A stretch of 64,000 nucleotides of DNA from Costus lasius. Lineage: Eukaryota; Streptophyta; Magnoliopsida; Zingiberales; Costaceae. Location: contig CM050447.1 of NCBI GenBank assembly GCA_027563935.2, forward strand, positions 16,818,001 through 16,882,000, read 5' to 3'. Made by a program: the position numbers and the translations under genes. This document shows positions 27,357-39,478 of this stretch, one piece after another; the first letter of the stretch is position 1, and each line of letters opens with the position of its first letter. The notes under the pieces were generated by a model that was not told the DNA's origin, searched no databases, and saw only the letters and a program-made list of their open reading frames with translations.

Positions 27357-28992
27357 TGTTAGGCCCAGCCCTAAAAATAGGGCCCAGACCAATTGGGCCT
27401 TGACCAAAGGTCAAAATCGGCTCAACAAAACTAAAATCGAAAATGGAAACTCGATTTGGGGAAAAACAAACGACGTGAACGCACGTCGTTCGCTCGCTCG
27501 AATCGGGGACGACTCCGACGGCATCTCCGGTGGCCGGAGGCCTCGTCCGACCCAGCGGGAAAGATCACCGGACGAAGTCGCGTCGCCAGGTGGTAATCTT
27601 CCGGCTGGCGAAGCAGCGGCGGCACGCGCAACCGATGAGGCAAACGCTGGCGGATCGATGGGAAAAGACGACGCGAAGTCGTCTCGTCCACATCCGTCAG
27701 GTGGTGACGATGGCAAGCAACTGGAAGGACGACGAGGGAGGCATCTCGTCTAGCGTCGCCGAAGTCTTCCCCGTCCGGTCCCATCGCCAGCAGCTCCGCG
27801 TGATGCAGGAACACGCAGAGTCAAAAGGGGACGATACAACATCGTTCGACCCAGCGGGCCGAAGGAGCAGCGATCCTTGATCCGTCAGACCGAAGAGGGA
27901 GCCGATCAAGCTGGTGACGAAGCAGTATGGTGCGGAATGGAGTGAGGAGACGAACTCGTCCAAACGCGGCATGGGAGTTCGTCCGGAGCAGCCCCAAAAG
28001 TCACCTGCCGTCTGGTGACATCGCGTGGAGACGACGCCCGTAGAGCAGGGCTTCGTCGCCTATAAAAAGGCGCAGCCGGCGAAGCTCAAGGAAGAGGAGA
28101 CGGCTGCGAGAGGTAAACCTGTGTTCGGTAAGGAACCAAACCAAAGTGAGGGAAGTGGACGGCCGAACCTAAAGGCGGCGACGGGACGCGGTAAGCTCGG
28201 GTCGGCGAGGTTGAGAACGAACCTCGTCCGCCCCTTTCTCCCGTTCACCACTCCTCCCGGCGACTCCTCGGTGATCCCGGCAAAGGCCAGCGGCGGCCCT
28301 CGTCCGACGTGCTTCGGTGGTGAGGGTGGGTGGTACGAAGCACACTTGACGCCTGCTCCCTTGGGAGCGAAATCCACGTCGCGTTCTTCACCGAGCTCTC
28401 TCCTCTTCTCTCCGTCTCCGTCCTCTGCTCGATTCGACCGAGTTTGGGGCGGCGGCTTCAGTCGGACAGCGTTCTCTGGCAAGTCGACGAACGTCGTAGG
28501 AAGAGGGCGGCGAGGTCCTTTCGGTCCGCGCGAACTCCGAACGCGGCGACTGCACTGGCGTAGTTCGATGCCTCCCGTCCGACACGAATGAAACAATGGG
28601 CTTCGTACACGAATGCTGACGTGGGGCTTCGTTGACGCTTTGACCAGAATTCGAACCCGGTGCCGAAAGTGAAATTCGAGAGCAAAATTCGGTTTCGGAC
28701 GCGGGTTATTTCGATCGGATTCGGGCACAGATCCGACCCATTGAAGGTATAAAACCCTTTCTCTGTTTAATGGTTTAAATACTGATGTGTCTCTCTCTTT
28801 TCTCTCTCCTTGCTGGACTGGATCGAGGACCTGAACCCTCATGGATGCTGAGGGGTGCGCGTGAACGCATTCCTGCCGGTCACGCTGAACAATAGAACGA
28901 ATTTGAACATTTAGCCCTGCGTGGCATTCGAATAATTGTAATAAATTAATTAAAAATTTGATTCGTTTCATTGTATAATAATGGGCGTAACA
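27357..28992 (+). repeat. 5' LTR of element A
   Basis: TGTTAGGCCC...GGGCGTAACA. A TATAAAAA box is at 28061-28068. The AT-rich end carries the likely polyadenylation region. Confidence 0.9.
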
Positions 28993-28995
28993 GTT

Positions 28996-29007
28996 TGGTA
29001 TCAGAGC
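28996..29007 (+). other. Primer-binding site of element A
   Basis: TGGTATCAGAGC, three bases after the LTR end. Met-tRNA type. Confidence 0.92.
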
Positions 29008-29044
29008 GAACACTGATCCAGCTGCACAACTCTGAGGAGAGAGA

Positions 29045-30094
29045 ATGGTATTGTCCAACACAGACCGTATCTCTCAGCTTGAGGAAGCTGGGGGAGATCT
29101 GGCTGCTCTCCCCAAGGAGACCCTTGCGGAGATACTAAAGAGCCTGTTGGCCTCCACTACTGAGTTGCAGACTCAGGTGGAGAATGTATTGGGGGACATG
29201 GAGGTCTACAAGACCGAACTGGCCGAGCTGAAGCAGGAGGTGTCTGCACAACGCCGGGCGGCTGAGGCGAACATGGGGGTCGCGCCGCGTCGGAGGGTCC
29301 CAGAGCCCGGATCCTTTTTAGGGGTCCGCAGCGCCAAAGAGGTAGAAAATTTCCTCTGGGACATGGAGATGTACTTCCAATCGGCCCAAGTCCCCGTGGA
29401 GGAACAGGCTCTTGTCTGTGCAGCCTATCTGTCCGACGACGCCAAACTCTGGTGGCGTACGCAAGCTACACCGACTCTTTTAGGGGAATTCCAGACTTAC
29501 CAGCTCTCGTGGGAGGACTTCAAGACAGAGCTGAAGAGGCAGTTCATGCCCGGAAACACGTCTTGGGCGGCACGAGAGGCCCTCTTCAAACTCAAGCACA
29601 CGGGGAGTGTGCGCGAGTATGTGAAGAGCTACACCGCCCTAATGCTCGAGATAGACGACATGGCAGAGCAGGACAAGCTCTACCACTTCCTGGCCGGACT
29701 GCAGACATGGGCGCAGAAGGAGTTACGACGACAGAAGGTTGTAACCTTAAAAGAGGCAACACTTGCGGCAGACGCACTAGTCGATCTTTGGATACCGGAC
29801 AAGGTGGTCCCGGCCCCTCCGAACCGCAACCGCGGGACCCCCTATCCAAAGGGGAAGCAGCCCTTAGCAGCGAGGAGGCTAAACTTCAAGGGCCCGAAGG
29901 AGATCAGGGCTCCGAAGGGGATCGGCCAGCCAGCAAAACAACCGACTACTTTAGGGTGCTACATTTGCCGAGGCCCCCACTTTATGAGGGATTGCCCCAA
30001 ACACAGCATGGTCACTGCTATCGTCGCCGAGGAGGGCAAGAGGGAGAAGCAGGCCGGGGAGCTAGAGGACACCGCCACCCTGAAGCTACTGTGA
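29045..30094 (+). CDS. Gypsy-type Gag of element A
   Basis: An intact 349-residue capsid/nucleocapsid precursor. A coiled-coil-like N-terminus (residues ~5-80) leads into the retrotransposon gag core (~90-250), with the DDAKLWWRTQ, SWEDFKTELKRQFMP and YHFLAGLQ blocks typical of plant Ty3/Gypsy Gag. A zinc knuckle of the form C-x2-C-x3-H-x4-C starts at residue 305 (CYICRGPHFMRDC). The histidine spacing is one residue shorter than the canonical CCHC and is shared with element B. The frame stops 32 residues after the knuckle, where Gypsy protease would begin. It starts 38 bases after the primer site. It could form particles in trans for related elements. Confidence 0.92.
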   Translation: MVLSNTDRISQLEEAGGDLAALPKETLAEILKSLLASTTELQTQVENVLGDMEVYKTELAELKQEVSAQRRAAEANMGVAPRRRVPEPGSFLGVRSAKEVENFLWDMEMYFQSAQVPVEEQALVCAAYLSDDAKLWWRTQATPTLLGEFQTYQLSWEDFKTELKRQFMPGNTSWAAREALFKLKHTGSVREYVKSYTALMLEIDDMAEQDKLYHFLAGLQTWAQKELRRQKVVTLKEATLAADALVDLWIPDKVVPAPPNRNRGTPYPKGKQPLAARRLNFKGPKEIRAPKGIGQPAKQPTTLGCYICRGPHFMRDCPKHSMVTAIVAEEGKREKQAGELEDTATLKLL

Positions 30095-30902
30095 GATGAT
30101 CTTTATCGATGTTTTGTAGGACTTAGTGGGAGTCCTGCATCTTAAAACTATGTTTTAATGTTTTGTGGATGTTTTGTAAGCCCCTGCTGAGAGCAAAAAC
30201 AATTTAAGTGGTTGCATTAGCGCACCACTAAGTACTATTAATGCAATTCCTCTTTTTATGGAATTCTTGGTTCGACAAATGAGATTTTGAAAAAGGATTA
30301 ATATACCTTAAAAACCGCTAATTGAGGAAAAGTTAGCAGACTTTAAAACTGCTATTCGAGGAAAAAGTTGGCAGACTTCAAAACTGACATTTAAAGCGGT
30401 CAAGTTAGCAAACTTTAAAACTGCTATTCGTGGACTAAAAGAGTGATTAGACTCTAAAACTTCTATTTAGGGAGAAATGAGGAAGAGTTAGCAGACTCTA
30501 AAATTGCTATGCGGTATAAGAAGAATGGACGATGTCCAACTAAAACAAAAGAGATCTCTCTTCTTATTTCCACTAAGTCAACTTCGCGTAAAGGGACGCC
30601 TTTATATGAGGGAAACTTGGGTGGACAGCAAGGAAAAATCCTTAAAAATCAGTCTAAGCTGGGTTTCTCGTCATAAGGAGACGCCTATTGGGCGCGCTAA
30701 GTTACTCTTCGACGGAGGTGGTATGGGACACCTTCGAAAGGGAGAAGACTTAGGCGTAACCAAATTAGACGATTCTCCCTAGCGATCCAATTCGATCGCA
30801 GACCTTGTGGAACCCTCTCCTGCAATTCAATGAAAATACGAGTGCGAGTCGAACCGCACTAAAGATTCGTCGAGGGCGACAAATGACTTAGGAGGGGGAG
30901 AA
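30095..30902 (+). other. 3' untranslated region of element A
   Basis: Contains a degenerate tandem motif: phrases like GTTAGCAGACTTTAAAACTG recur about five times between 30325 and 30510, always near GCTATT. The segment from 30480 to 30890 is homologous to the Gypsy remnant on the minus strand at 11430-11900. It ends in the polypurine tract. Confidence 0.75.
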
Positions 30903-32538
30903 TGTTAGACCCAGCCCTAAAAATAGGGCCCATACCAATTGGGCTTTGACCAAAGGTTAAAATCGGCCCAACAAAAACAAAATCGAAAATGGAAACTCGA
31001 TTTGGGGAAAAACGAACGACGCGAACGCACGTCGTTCGCTCGCTCGAATCGGGGATGACTCCGACGGCATCTCCGGTGGCCGGAGGCCTCGTCCGACCCA
31101 GCGGGAAAGATCGTCGGACGAAGTCGCGCCGCCAGGTGGTAATCTTCCGGCCGGCGAAGCAGCGGCGGCACGCGCAACCGATGAGGCAAACGCTGGCGGA
31201 TCGATGGGAAAAGACGACGCGAAGTCGTCTCATCCACATCCGTCAGGTGGTGACGATGGCAAGCAACTGGAAGGACGACGAGGGAGGCGTCTCGTCTAGC
31301 GTTGCCGAAGTCTTCCCCGTCCGGTCCCATCGCCAGCAGCTCCGCGTGATGCAGGAACACGCAGAGTCAAAAGGGGACGATACAGCATCGTTCGACCCAG
31401 CGGGCCGAAGGGGCGGTGATCCTTGATCCGTCAGACCGAAGAGGGAGCCGATCAAGCTGGTGACGAAGCAGTATGGTGCGGAATGGAGTGAGGAGACGAA
31501 CTCGTCCAAACGCGGCATGGGAGTTCGTCTGGAGCAGCCCCAAAAGTCACCTGCCGTCTGGTGACATCGCGGGGAGACGACGCCCGTAGAGCAGGGCTTC
31601 GTCGCCTATAAAAAGGCGCAGCCGGCGAAGCTCAAGGAAGAGGAGACGGCTGCGAGAGGTAAACCTGTGTTCGGTAAGGAACCAAACCAAAGTGAGGGAA
31701 GTGGACGGCCAGACCTAAAGGCGGCGACGGGACGCGGTAAGCTCGGGTCGGCGAGGTTGAGAACGAACCTCGTCCGCCCCTTTCTCCCATTCACCACTCC
31801 TCCCAGCGACTCCTCGGTGATCCCGGCGAAGGCCAGCGGCGGCCCTCGTCCGACGTGCTTCGGTGGTGAGGGTGGGTGGTACGAAGCACACTTGACGCCT
31901 GCTCCCTTGGGAGCGAAATCCACGTCGCGTTCTTCACCGAGCTCTCTCCTCTTCTCTCCGTCTCCGTCCTCTGCTCGATTCGACCGAGTTTGGGGCGGCG
32001 ACTTCAGTCGGACAGCGTTCTCCGGCAAGTCGACGAACGTCGTAGGAAGAGGGCGACGAGGTCCTTTCAGTCCGCGCGAACTCCGAACGCGGCGACTGCA
32101 CTGGCATAGTTCGACGCCTCCCGTCCGACGCGAACGAAACAACGGGCTTCGTACACGAATGCTGACGTGGGGCTTCGTTGACACTTTGACCAGAAATCGA
32201 ACCCGGTGCCGAAAGTGAAATTCGAGCGCAAAATTCGGTTTCGGACGTGGGTGATTTCGATCGGATTCGGGCACAGATCCGACCCATTGAAGGTATAAAA
32301 CCCTTTCTCTGTTTAATGGTTTAAATACTGATGTATCTCTCTCTTTTCTCTCTCCTTGCTGGACTGGAACGAGGACCTGAACCCTCGTGGAGGCTGAGGG
32401 GTGCGCGTGAACGCATTCCTGCCGGTCACGCTGAACAATAGAACGAATTTGAACATTTAGCCCTGCGTGACATTCGAATAATTGTAATAAATTAATTAAA
32501 AATTTGATTCGTTTCATTGTATAATACAGGGCGTGACA
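30903..32538 (+). repeat. 3' LTR of element A
   Basis: TGTTAGACCC...GGGCGTGACA, the same length as the 5' LTR. TATA box from 31607. Confidence 0.9.
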
Positions 32539-32812
32539 GATGGTGACATGGAATGACTTGTTGACGGGAACCCTTGTTTCATATAACATGTGTTCGACGT
32601 GATAAAATTTTCCCACAAACTTTAAATCAGCATCTCCCAATTGGATTGCGATCAAAAAGCATGTAATTTTGTCGGAAAGTCGTGGCGGCAGCCTCCGTTC
32701 ACACTTGCTGTTTCTCTATTTATATTTGGACTGGTTCGCGTTGCCCCGATTCCCCGCTTTAAGAACACTAAGTCACTAACACCAAAAAAAAAACAAAAAA
32801 AAAAAACCACTA

Positions 32813-33383
32813 ACACCAAATGTGGAACGAATGCTGCGAGCAGAGTACTCGCCCATTCCTGAGAAAGATGATATTTTTCTTATTCTAATAATTTTTAAAA
32901 ATAAAATAAAATTAGTATAATAAACTACATATTTTTATGTATCCAACAGTATCAATATCATTATAAATGAAATCTTCTACGATAAAAAATAAAATCATAA
33001 AAAATAATAAACTTTTTAGTATAATAATCTACGTATTTTTATTTATCCAACGATACTAATATCATTATAAATGAAATCTTCTATAATAAAAAATAAAATC
33101 GTAAAAAATAATAGATAGTTTATTATTTTTTACGATTTTATTTCTCATTGTATAAGATTTTATTTATAATGATATTAATACCGTTGGATAGTCTATCTAT
33201 TATCTTTTATAATTTTATTTTTTTATCATAGAAGATTTTATTTATAATGATATTGGTACCATTGGATAAAAAAAATACGTAGATTATCATATTAATTTTT
33301 ATTTTATCTTTTAAAATTATTAAGTTGGCAAAAATGCCACCCTTCTCACGAATGGCTTCCAACATTCGTTCCCAAATGTGGGC
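32813..33383. mobile_element. AT-rich foldback (MITE-like) element
   Basis: The outer ends are inverted copies: AATGTGGAACGAATG at the left and CATTCGTTCCCAAATGTG at the right. The inverted similarity continues inward through CATTCCTGAGAAAG / CTTCTCACGAATG to the centre near 33120. The left arm also holds a direct repeat with a ~104-bp period (32914 and 33018). No coding capacity. No clear target duplication, so the superfamily is not assigned. Transcribed, it would fold into a long hairpin. Confidence 0.75.
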
Positions 33384-33857
33384 GTCTATTTAGCAACATT
33401 ATTAATTACTCTTTAATTCTCTCTTGCCTGCCGTGCTATGCTATTGTTTCTTTTTAATTTCATAAAAAACATTAATTTTTTTATACAATTTGATTAGATA
33501 TCAAATACCTGTACATTTTTCTTAAATTAAAATATGTGCATAATCTATATAACAATATTAGGTATCAAATACCTATATATTCAATTTGAACTAGACTCCA
33601 AGTTTAGATATTAAGGAACCAAGACATTAACCATGGCAAACGCAAAGAACACAAAGAACACCCATTTTGCTGTTGGCTGATGCATCATCTCCGGTGAAGA
33701 ACGATGCTCCAGGGACAATTGAGTCTGCACATCAATCAGAAACAGCATAAAGTGAACAGCGACTGAGCCTACCGGGTGGAGGGTTTCTTCCCAGTGTATG
33801 TTCTGCAGTGGAATCCGAGCTTGGAGGACGACGACAAGTGAAGAAGCTGCAGCAACG
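33384..33857. other. Intergenic DNA
   Basis: AT-rich. Its right part is probably the 3' UTR of the small gene at 33858. Nothing else recognised. Confidence 0.4.
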
Positions 33858-34355
33858 CTAGGAGATGGATTCAGAGAGCTTAGAGAAGCTGAGCTTCTTC
33901 AGCCGGCCGCTCATGGGGTTGCTGCATTTTAAGTCTACCACTTGCACAATGTGATTGTGTGCTTTCTTTTCCCCCTTCTCAATCTCCAAATTTCGGTCTT
34001 TGGGGCTTTCATCGGATACTACTAGCATTGGTGTTTTATACCCCTTTCTTCTAGCCATATGCCTATGCCTTTGAACATCACCTGGGCCATGCCTGTGCCC
34101 ATTGCTCCTTCCATCATTGCTGCTGCCTCCGTGTTCATTGGTGTGGTTTCTTTTCTGCAATGCTTTCCTGGGACTAGCACCACAAGGCACTGAGACAGGA
34201 CCCGTTTGCTGTTTGCGTGGCGCAGAAGAAGATGCTTGCTGTGGATGATGCTTCATGGAATCTAATTCTCTAGTCATCAAGGAACCAATTGTGCCAGTTG
34301 CGCCGATTGTGACACAGCTTCCTTCATTGTTGATCGCATTCCTTCTCTGAGGCAT
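33858..34355 (-). CDS. Small plant protein of unknown function, 165 aa
   Basis: One uninterrupted frame. The ATG at 34355 has good context (AACAATGCC) and an in-frame TAA three codons upstream, so this is the true start. The N-terminus NNEGSCVTIGATGTIGSLM and the C-terminus VVDLKC...SGRLKKLSFSKLSESIS look conserved, while the middle is low-complexity, basic and rich in S, H, R and G (HRHGPGDVQRHRHMARRKG). No signal peptide or membrane segment; nuclear localisation is possible from the basic stretch. I recall similar N- and C-terminal motifs in uncharacterised angiosperm proteins but cannot name a function. Confidence 0.75.
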   Translation of the reverse strand: MPQRRNAINNEGSCVTIGATGTIGSLMTRELDSMKHHPQQASSSAPRKQQTGPVSVPCGASPRKALQKRNHTNEHGGSSNDGRSNGHRHGPGDVQRHRHMARRKGYKTPMLVVSDESPKDRNLEIEKGEKKAHNHIVQVVDLKCSNPMSGRLKKLSFSKLSESIS

Positions 34356-35880
34356 TGTTTGTTAATAACAACTACTAGCAGCAGCAGGGACAGCAGAAGT
34401 AGTGTATTGCTCCAGTAAGTTGTTGGTGGCAATTCTGATTAAGCTTCTGCATAAGGTAAGATCATAAAAGTTCCGCTCATTCCAAAGCATAAGATGTTGA
34501 TTCAAGTCTAACAACAAATTGAGTATAGCTCTGGTGGAATTCTGAACATAAAGCAAACAAACTGGAGCTGAGGAGGAATATGATGAAGAGGTCAATGAAT
34601 CTATCATATTAACTAAACAAGATATCAATCATCAACAGAGCTATTTCATAGATCATCTTTAATTCACTTCATCATGGGCTCACAGGATGATTCAGAAAGA
34701 TATCAACGAATTGTTTGCTGAAGAGAATGATTCAGAATTAACTTTTGTTGATTTGTACGGGAAAAAGGAAGAAACAAAAGATCAAAAGACGAATGGCTCT
34801 TTTTTTTAGTCTCAACCATATAAAACCATATGACAAAGCTCAAGGGCTCATCTTTGACTCATTGAGCACTGACTTTTTACAAAATGCGCAATGTTGGGCC
34901 AATGACCAAAAAAATTCAAGTCCAATGCTACTGCTTGTCAACCTATAGGGCTCAATCAGGACATAGAAAATATTATAAGGTGTACGAAATCATGAAAAAG
35001 GGAAAACAAACTAAAGGACAAGCTCAAAAGAAACCTAATTTCTGATCCCCAAGCATTCGATAGTTCACTAGTCACCTCACGAATTTGCATCATCTTCTAC
35101 CTCTCTTCATCAATGGATGGAAGTTGAAAGCATTTAAGAACATGAGTTGAAAGAAAGCCAATGTCTAAACCCTAGAATGTAACATTGTATGCGATTGCAG
35201 ATAACTGACTCAGACCCCCAATTCTCGAAAAAAATATCAAATTTGAACAAAATAATGTTCACAAATTGAAAAAAACAATCAATTAAAAGATGAAATAAAC
35301 AGAATTATGGTATTTTCTTATGTACATACGGAATTTTTTTTTCTTCTTTGAGAAAGAAAAGAAGTACATACATTCTGAGTTGTAAACACCAGAAGACGAA
35401 CATCTAATCTGCTTTCATATCCTTTTAAAAGGTAAAAATAGATCAGCAGAAAAACTGAAGATTATGAACCAAGAATTATGATTTTGCATCCCATAATTTC
35501 TATTCATGAGGATCTACTTTGAACAACTCCAACAACGAGAAAACATCATAAGAAACAGGAAAAAAAATTGAAGAGGCAAGGATTAGAAAGAAAGATTTAG
35601 AGGAGCAACATAAGCAGCTTACGAGTGGCTCTTGCTGGATCCTGGATGAACGCTGGTTCTGCCTTGTGTTTCCAACCCCCCTGGCTCCAGCTATTAAATC
35701 ATTAAATGCAGCAGAAGACGCCAGCAGAAGGCCTAAGCTAAACAAGAAAAAGTAATAGAAAGGAAAGATAAAAGAAACAGAGTAATAAATTCTTTTCTTT
35801 AGGAGGAGTGGGTCGGAATCTAGTAGGCTGTAAAGAGTCGCTTTCAGCGGATTTCCAAGTCTCACTTCTCACTGTTTGAA
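34356..35880 (-). promoter_or_regulatory. Probable 5' UTR exon, UTR intron and promoter of the 165-aa gene
   Basis: On the minus strand a leader-like exon ending GAGCCACTC|GTAAGC (donor at 35632) lies ~1.3 kb upstream. A pyrimidine-rich acceptor (CTGCTGCTGCTAG) lies just before the coding exon, near 34373. The structure is inferred; transcript data would decide it. Confidence 0.4.
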
Positions 35881-36865
35881 TCCAATTCATTGTTCTCGAG
35901 GAACTTTGCCTTCAAATGATTCTCACGTCGTAGACAACTTCAATTTTCTGGCTTAAATTGTCTTATACTTTAACATGATATTGCTGTTCCGAAGGATTAA
36001 CTGATGCAATTCTTTTTCATTTAAATCATGTCTCCACAATTTTTGGTCAATTGCCCACAGCTGCTCATTATTGGTGACCAATGAGGTAAACCGGAGCAAA
36101 CCGGCTATTCTTCATCTGTTTATGTCGTTTCCCAGAGCCAAAACTACGCATATGGGAATCAAATTCACGTTTGTAGACTATCGACTTCACGAATGACAAA
36201 GAACATTTAGATTAATAATATCAATTAATAACTTCAGAACTATTTAGCCACAAAGGACATTTAGATTAAACGAACGAAGAAAATGACAAAAACGTTACTT
36301 TGTTGCTTGTAACCACAAATGGGAGACGTAATAGAATATATCACGAGAATCTCTCATGAAGATAAAGAGTATTAAATGTCATTTGCATGAGGGGAGTTCT
36401 TGTGCTATGTTTGTGAATTACCTAAACTCTTTTGATTTTAGAGTTTATTTCATGTAGAAAACAGTTACGTCAAATTATTAAACGTTTAGTTATTGGGCTA
36501 GTTCTCACAGCTTTGAAAGTGCTAAGAACATTAGCAAGCAAGCCTCAGATTTATAAGGTCATCTCAGATACGCATCATACCTTGAGCACTCATCAAAGAG
36601 GACATGCAATCAATCTATAATGAATATATGCATGGTGAAAAGTCACTCAATTTCTCTCGCCTAAGGGGCAAAGCCAGCAACGTTACACGACTTAATCAAG
36701 TATTCTATACATCTTCATTGTACACTCCATTTCTGAGCAGTAATTTCCACTAAGAACGGCCAGGTTCTACTGGAACATGTCTTGACTAAATTAATCTGCT
36801 ACCTGGTCGTATGCACAATGAAGCATTGGCCGCTCAAGGGCTCCATGAGAAAGATGAACACCAAT
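35881..36865. other. Intergenic DNA
   Basis: Sequence between the small gene and the 3' end of the large minus-strand gene. No frame or repeat recognised. Confidence 0.5.
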
Positions 36866-37906
36866 TCAGCAATACTCGGTCCTGACATATTTTGGTGGTA
36901 AGCTTGGACATTTCTCATTCATGTGCGGGTATGGCTCCATAGAGTTATAGCCTGGTAATTCCATCCGATACCTACCCTTAATTTGGCAGAAGGGAAGTTT
37001 CACACCATCTTCTTTATTGCACCAATCTGGCAAGCGGCTCGAGTTACTCTCGAAAAAGTTTGAGGGTGTAGGCGTCTTTGATCTGCATAACACATGATAA
37101 AACAAAAAGATTAAACTAGAAAGCAAGAAAGAATAGCTGAACTTGAAAAACTATACGAAAAAAACTTGAATATGCTATATCCCATATACGTGGAGAAAGT
37201 CACAAAAACAAAAGGGTTGTTGCTCCAAGAAGTCTCACTCACTGTAAACTCAGTAACTTGTATAGAGTTGGCGATTCGACCAAACAGAACTGCTGCTTTA
37301 TACAGCTCGAGAATGAAAGCAACACATGAAGTTGATTTTCCATCAGTGTATAACCAATCGTCTTGCTCAGGAATTGTCAACAACTTATCAAAAGATCTCC
37401 CATTCTTTTCAGCTTCAACAATAATTTCAGAGATATCAAGACCCTGCAAGTCCATTTTACTGAACCGGGTGAGGATGAATTAGTTTTTTTAAAAAAAACA
37501 AAATAATCTGCAATAATTTCAAAAGACCTGAATATAAAGTGACAAGAAAACAAAGCAAGCTCTATAAAAATAATAACCAAAACAAAGGATTAAAATGATA
37601 CTTTGGCAAGCATGCCAATATCTTGTTAATCAGGAACAATATTTTTTTCTTTTAACATCTAATAGACATTCTTGAAATTGAACTTCAAGCTTGAATGACA
37701 TATCAAAAAAATAGAAAATGATGAAGAACCGTATAGATCAGTTGGACAGAATGAATTATCCATTTCTACAATATAGGTAGCATGCACAACAAGACGCAGA
37801 CAGGAAAGGAGACCTGGGTTCCAAGTCGCTTATTCAAGGCTTCATTCCACAAATTAGCAGCAGAGGATGGCTCGATCCTACTCCACACGGTCATTGCAGA
37901 AGCCAC
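36866..37906 (-). pseudogene. 3' exon cluster (exons 5-7) of the large gene
   Basis: Exons 37906-37814 (93 bases), 37443-37243 (201 bases) and 37082-36866 (217 bases). The first two are exactly in phase. The third is one base longer than a whole number of codons: CTCAAACTTTTTCGAGAG reads into TAA, whereas four Ts would give LKLFESNSSRLPDWC and continue in frame to the natural end YVRTEYC. The conserved cysteine of DGKSTSCVAF lies in exon 6. Confidence 0.8.
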
Positions 37907-38802
37907 CTACAACATGCCATCAACATGAAATGAGGAACTAATCTTGAGGTAACCCTGTTGGCAATTGTTCAAACGTAGAAATAGGGAAAAAAAACACAAA
38001 ACTACAAGTAATTTTAAAATAGTAAACGTTGAAGAATGTCTTCATTTGAAGAATATAACTAAAAGCATATAAGAAGATAATAAGACTAACAACCTACTTA
38101 ATGAGCAAAGTATCCATTACACTATGTTTACTAGCACGGATGGAAAATAGAAGGGGATGGATAGTTAGATGGAAAGGATATAAGGATGGATGGAAAAGAA
38201 ATAAAAGTTTCCCTCATTGTGTTTATCGGGAAGGATGGAAAGTTTGAAAGAAGGAATACATTTGATATGTTCACTCTCCTTTTATAATTTTATACCCATA
38301 TTTAAAAATATAATTAAATACTAGTAAAATAATTAACTTAAAATTATTAAAATTATAATTGATTTTTTAAAATATAATTAAATATTAATGTACCATTGAA
38401 AATATAATTGTTAACATAATAATAACACATCTAATATCACAATAAAAACAACTAACACCTATAATAAAACAACAAACATCACTAGCACCACTAATCAATT
38501 CTAACAGAATAATAACACATCTAACACCATAATAACACAACTAACATTACAACTAACACATTGTTAACACAACTAACATATCATTCCATGTTTACAAAAA
38601 GTTTTCACTTCATAAGGATCATATTGAACTATCCAAACATATCAAGTGGAAGTATCCAAACAACAACAACTATCAAAATGACAATCAACAACAACTATCC
38701 AAACATATCAAGTAGAACTATCCAAAATAAGTGGTCTTACATCAACCACTACAACTAAACAAAATGTTGGATCAAACTATAACAAAAGAGATATCAAACC
38801 CT

Positions 38803-39478
38803 TCATGGCTCAACATCCATCAATGCATTAAGGACTTCCAATCTTAATTCTTCGGGAGCCAGGAAAAATAATTTAGCTTTTTCTTTGTTGCTTCCAAGAA
38901 CCACATAAGCAGTAGCCATTCTATGACGTGGCACTCCACATTTCTTCAGTTCCTCCAATATATTCAGATTTGCATTGTCATTTATCTCAGTATCACCCTT
39001 TAGAAATGAATCCATAGATTGGTTTGAATGTTTCATACAATTCACTATGTCATCCAAACTTGTTTGTGCTCTTCTCAAACATTGACATTGCAGCTTCCTC
39101 AAACTTTGGCTGCTTCCTCTTACTACCACTTTTGATGCTTGTTCCCTCATCAAAGGCTACTCTATCAGGATGGGGGCTCGGATGGTTTACTGCATTACTT
39201 TCATCCATGTCCTCTTGTGATGTCTCCTGCTGGGCCATAGGTTCAACATCATGTTTGTCTTTATCTTCTTTCCTCCAAATGTTCATGAACCCATTACAAG
39301 TGCTAGACATGCTGCCAGTGGCTCGATCCTTAGAAAACAGCTCTTGCAACTTCTCATAATTAGTAACAGGAGTACTCCTCCACTTCCTCATACTAGGATT
39401 AGCCTGCATAGACAACAAAATAAAAATATTCTGAATATGCAACACACTACATTTAACAACATATATTAGTAAATACAA
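38803..39478 (-). pseudogene. Myb/SANT-like protein of the Harbinger element, broken
   Basis: Two overlapping minus frames make one protein: 39478-39050 (WRSTPVTNYEKLQELFSKDR, KRKQPKFEEAAMSMFEKSTN) and 39100-38803 (LDDIVNCMKHSNQSMDSF, LFFLAPEELRLEVLNALM). They shift by one base at AACAAGTTTGGATGAC near 39055, where one T fewer would restore the frame. Harbinger elements carry a second gene for a Myb-like DNA-binding protein that helps transposase; this matches its C-terminal part. The DNA-binding N-terminus is missing or unrecognised. Confidence 0.65.

Larger units (their letters stand above)
27357..32538 (+). mobile_element. Gag-only LTR element A (TR-GAG type)
   Basis: Two 1636-bp LTRs (27357-28992 and 30903-32538) enclose a primer site, one gag frame and a polypurine tract (GGAGGGGGAGAA, 30891-30902). 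No protease, reverse transcriptase, RNase H or integrase is encoded. This matches terminal-repeat elements with only a GAG domain known from plants, thought to be mobilised by Gypsy-type partners. LTRs start TGTTAG and end ACA. The five bases outside (GAAAA and GATGG) do not match, so no target-site duplication is seen. The LTRs are similar but show several percent difference by eye at their starts, so the element is not very young. Confidence 0.9.

Noticed and set aside
28060..29061. 333-codon minus-strand frame, repeated at 31606-32655
   Set aside because: It is antisense to the two LTRs of element A, so the similarity between the two frames is simply the LTR repeat. No domain found.
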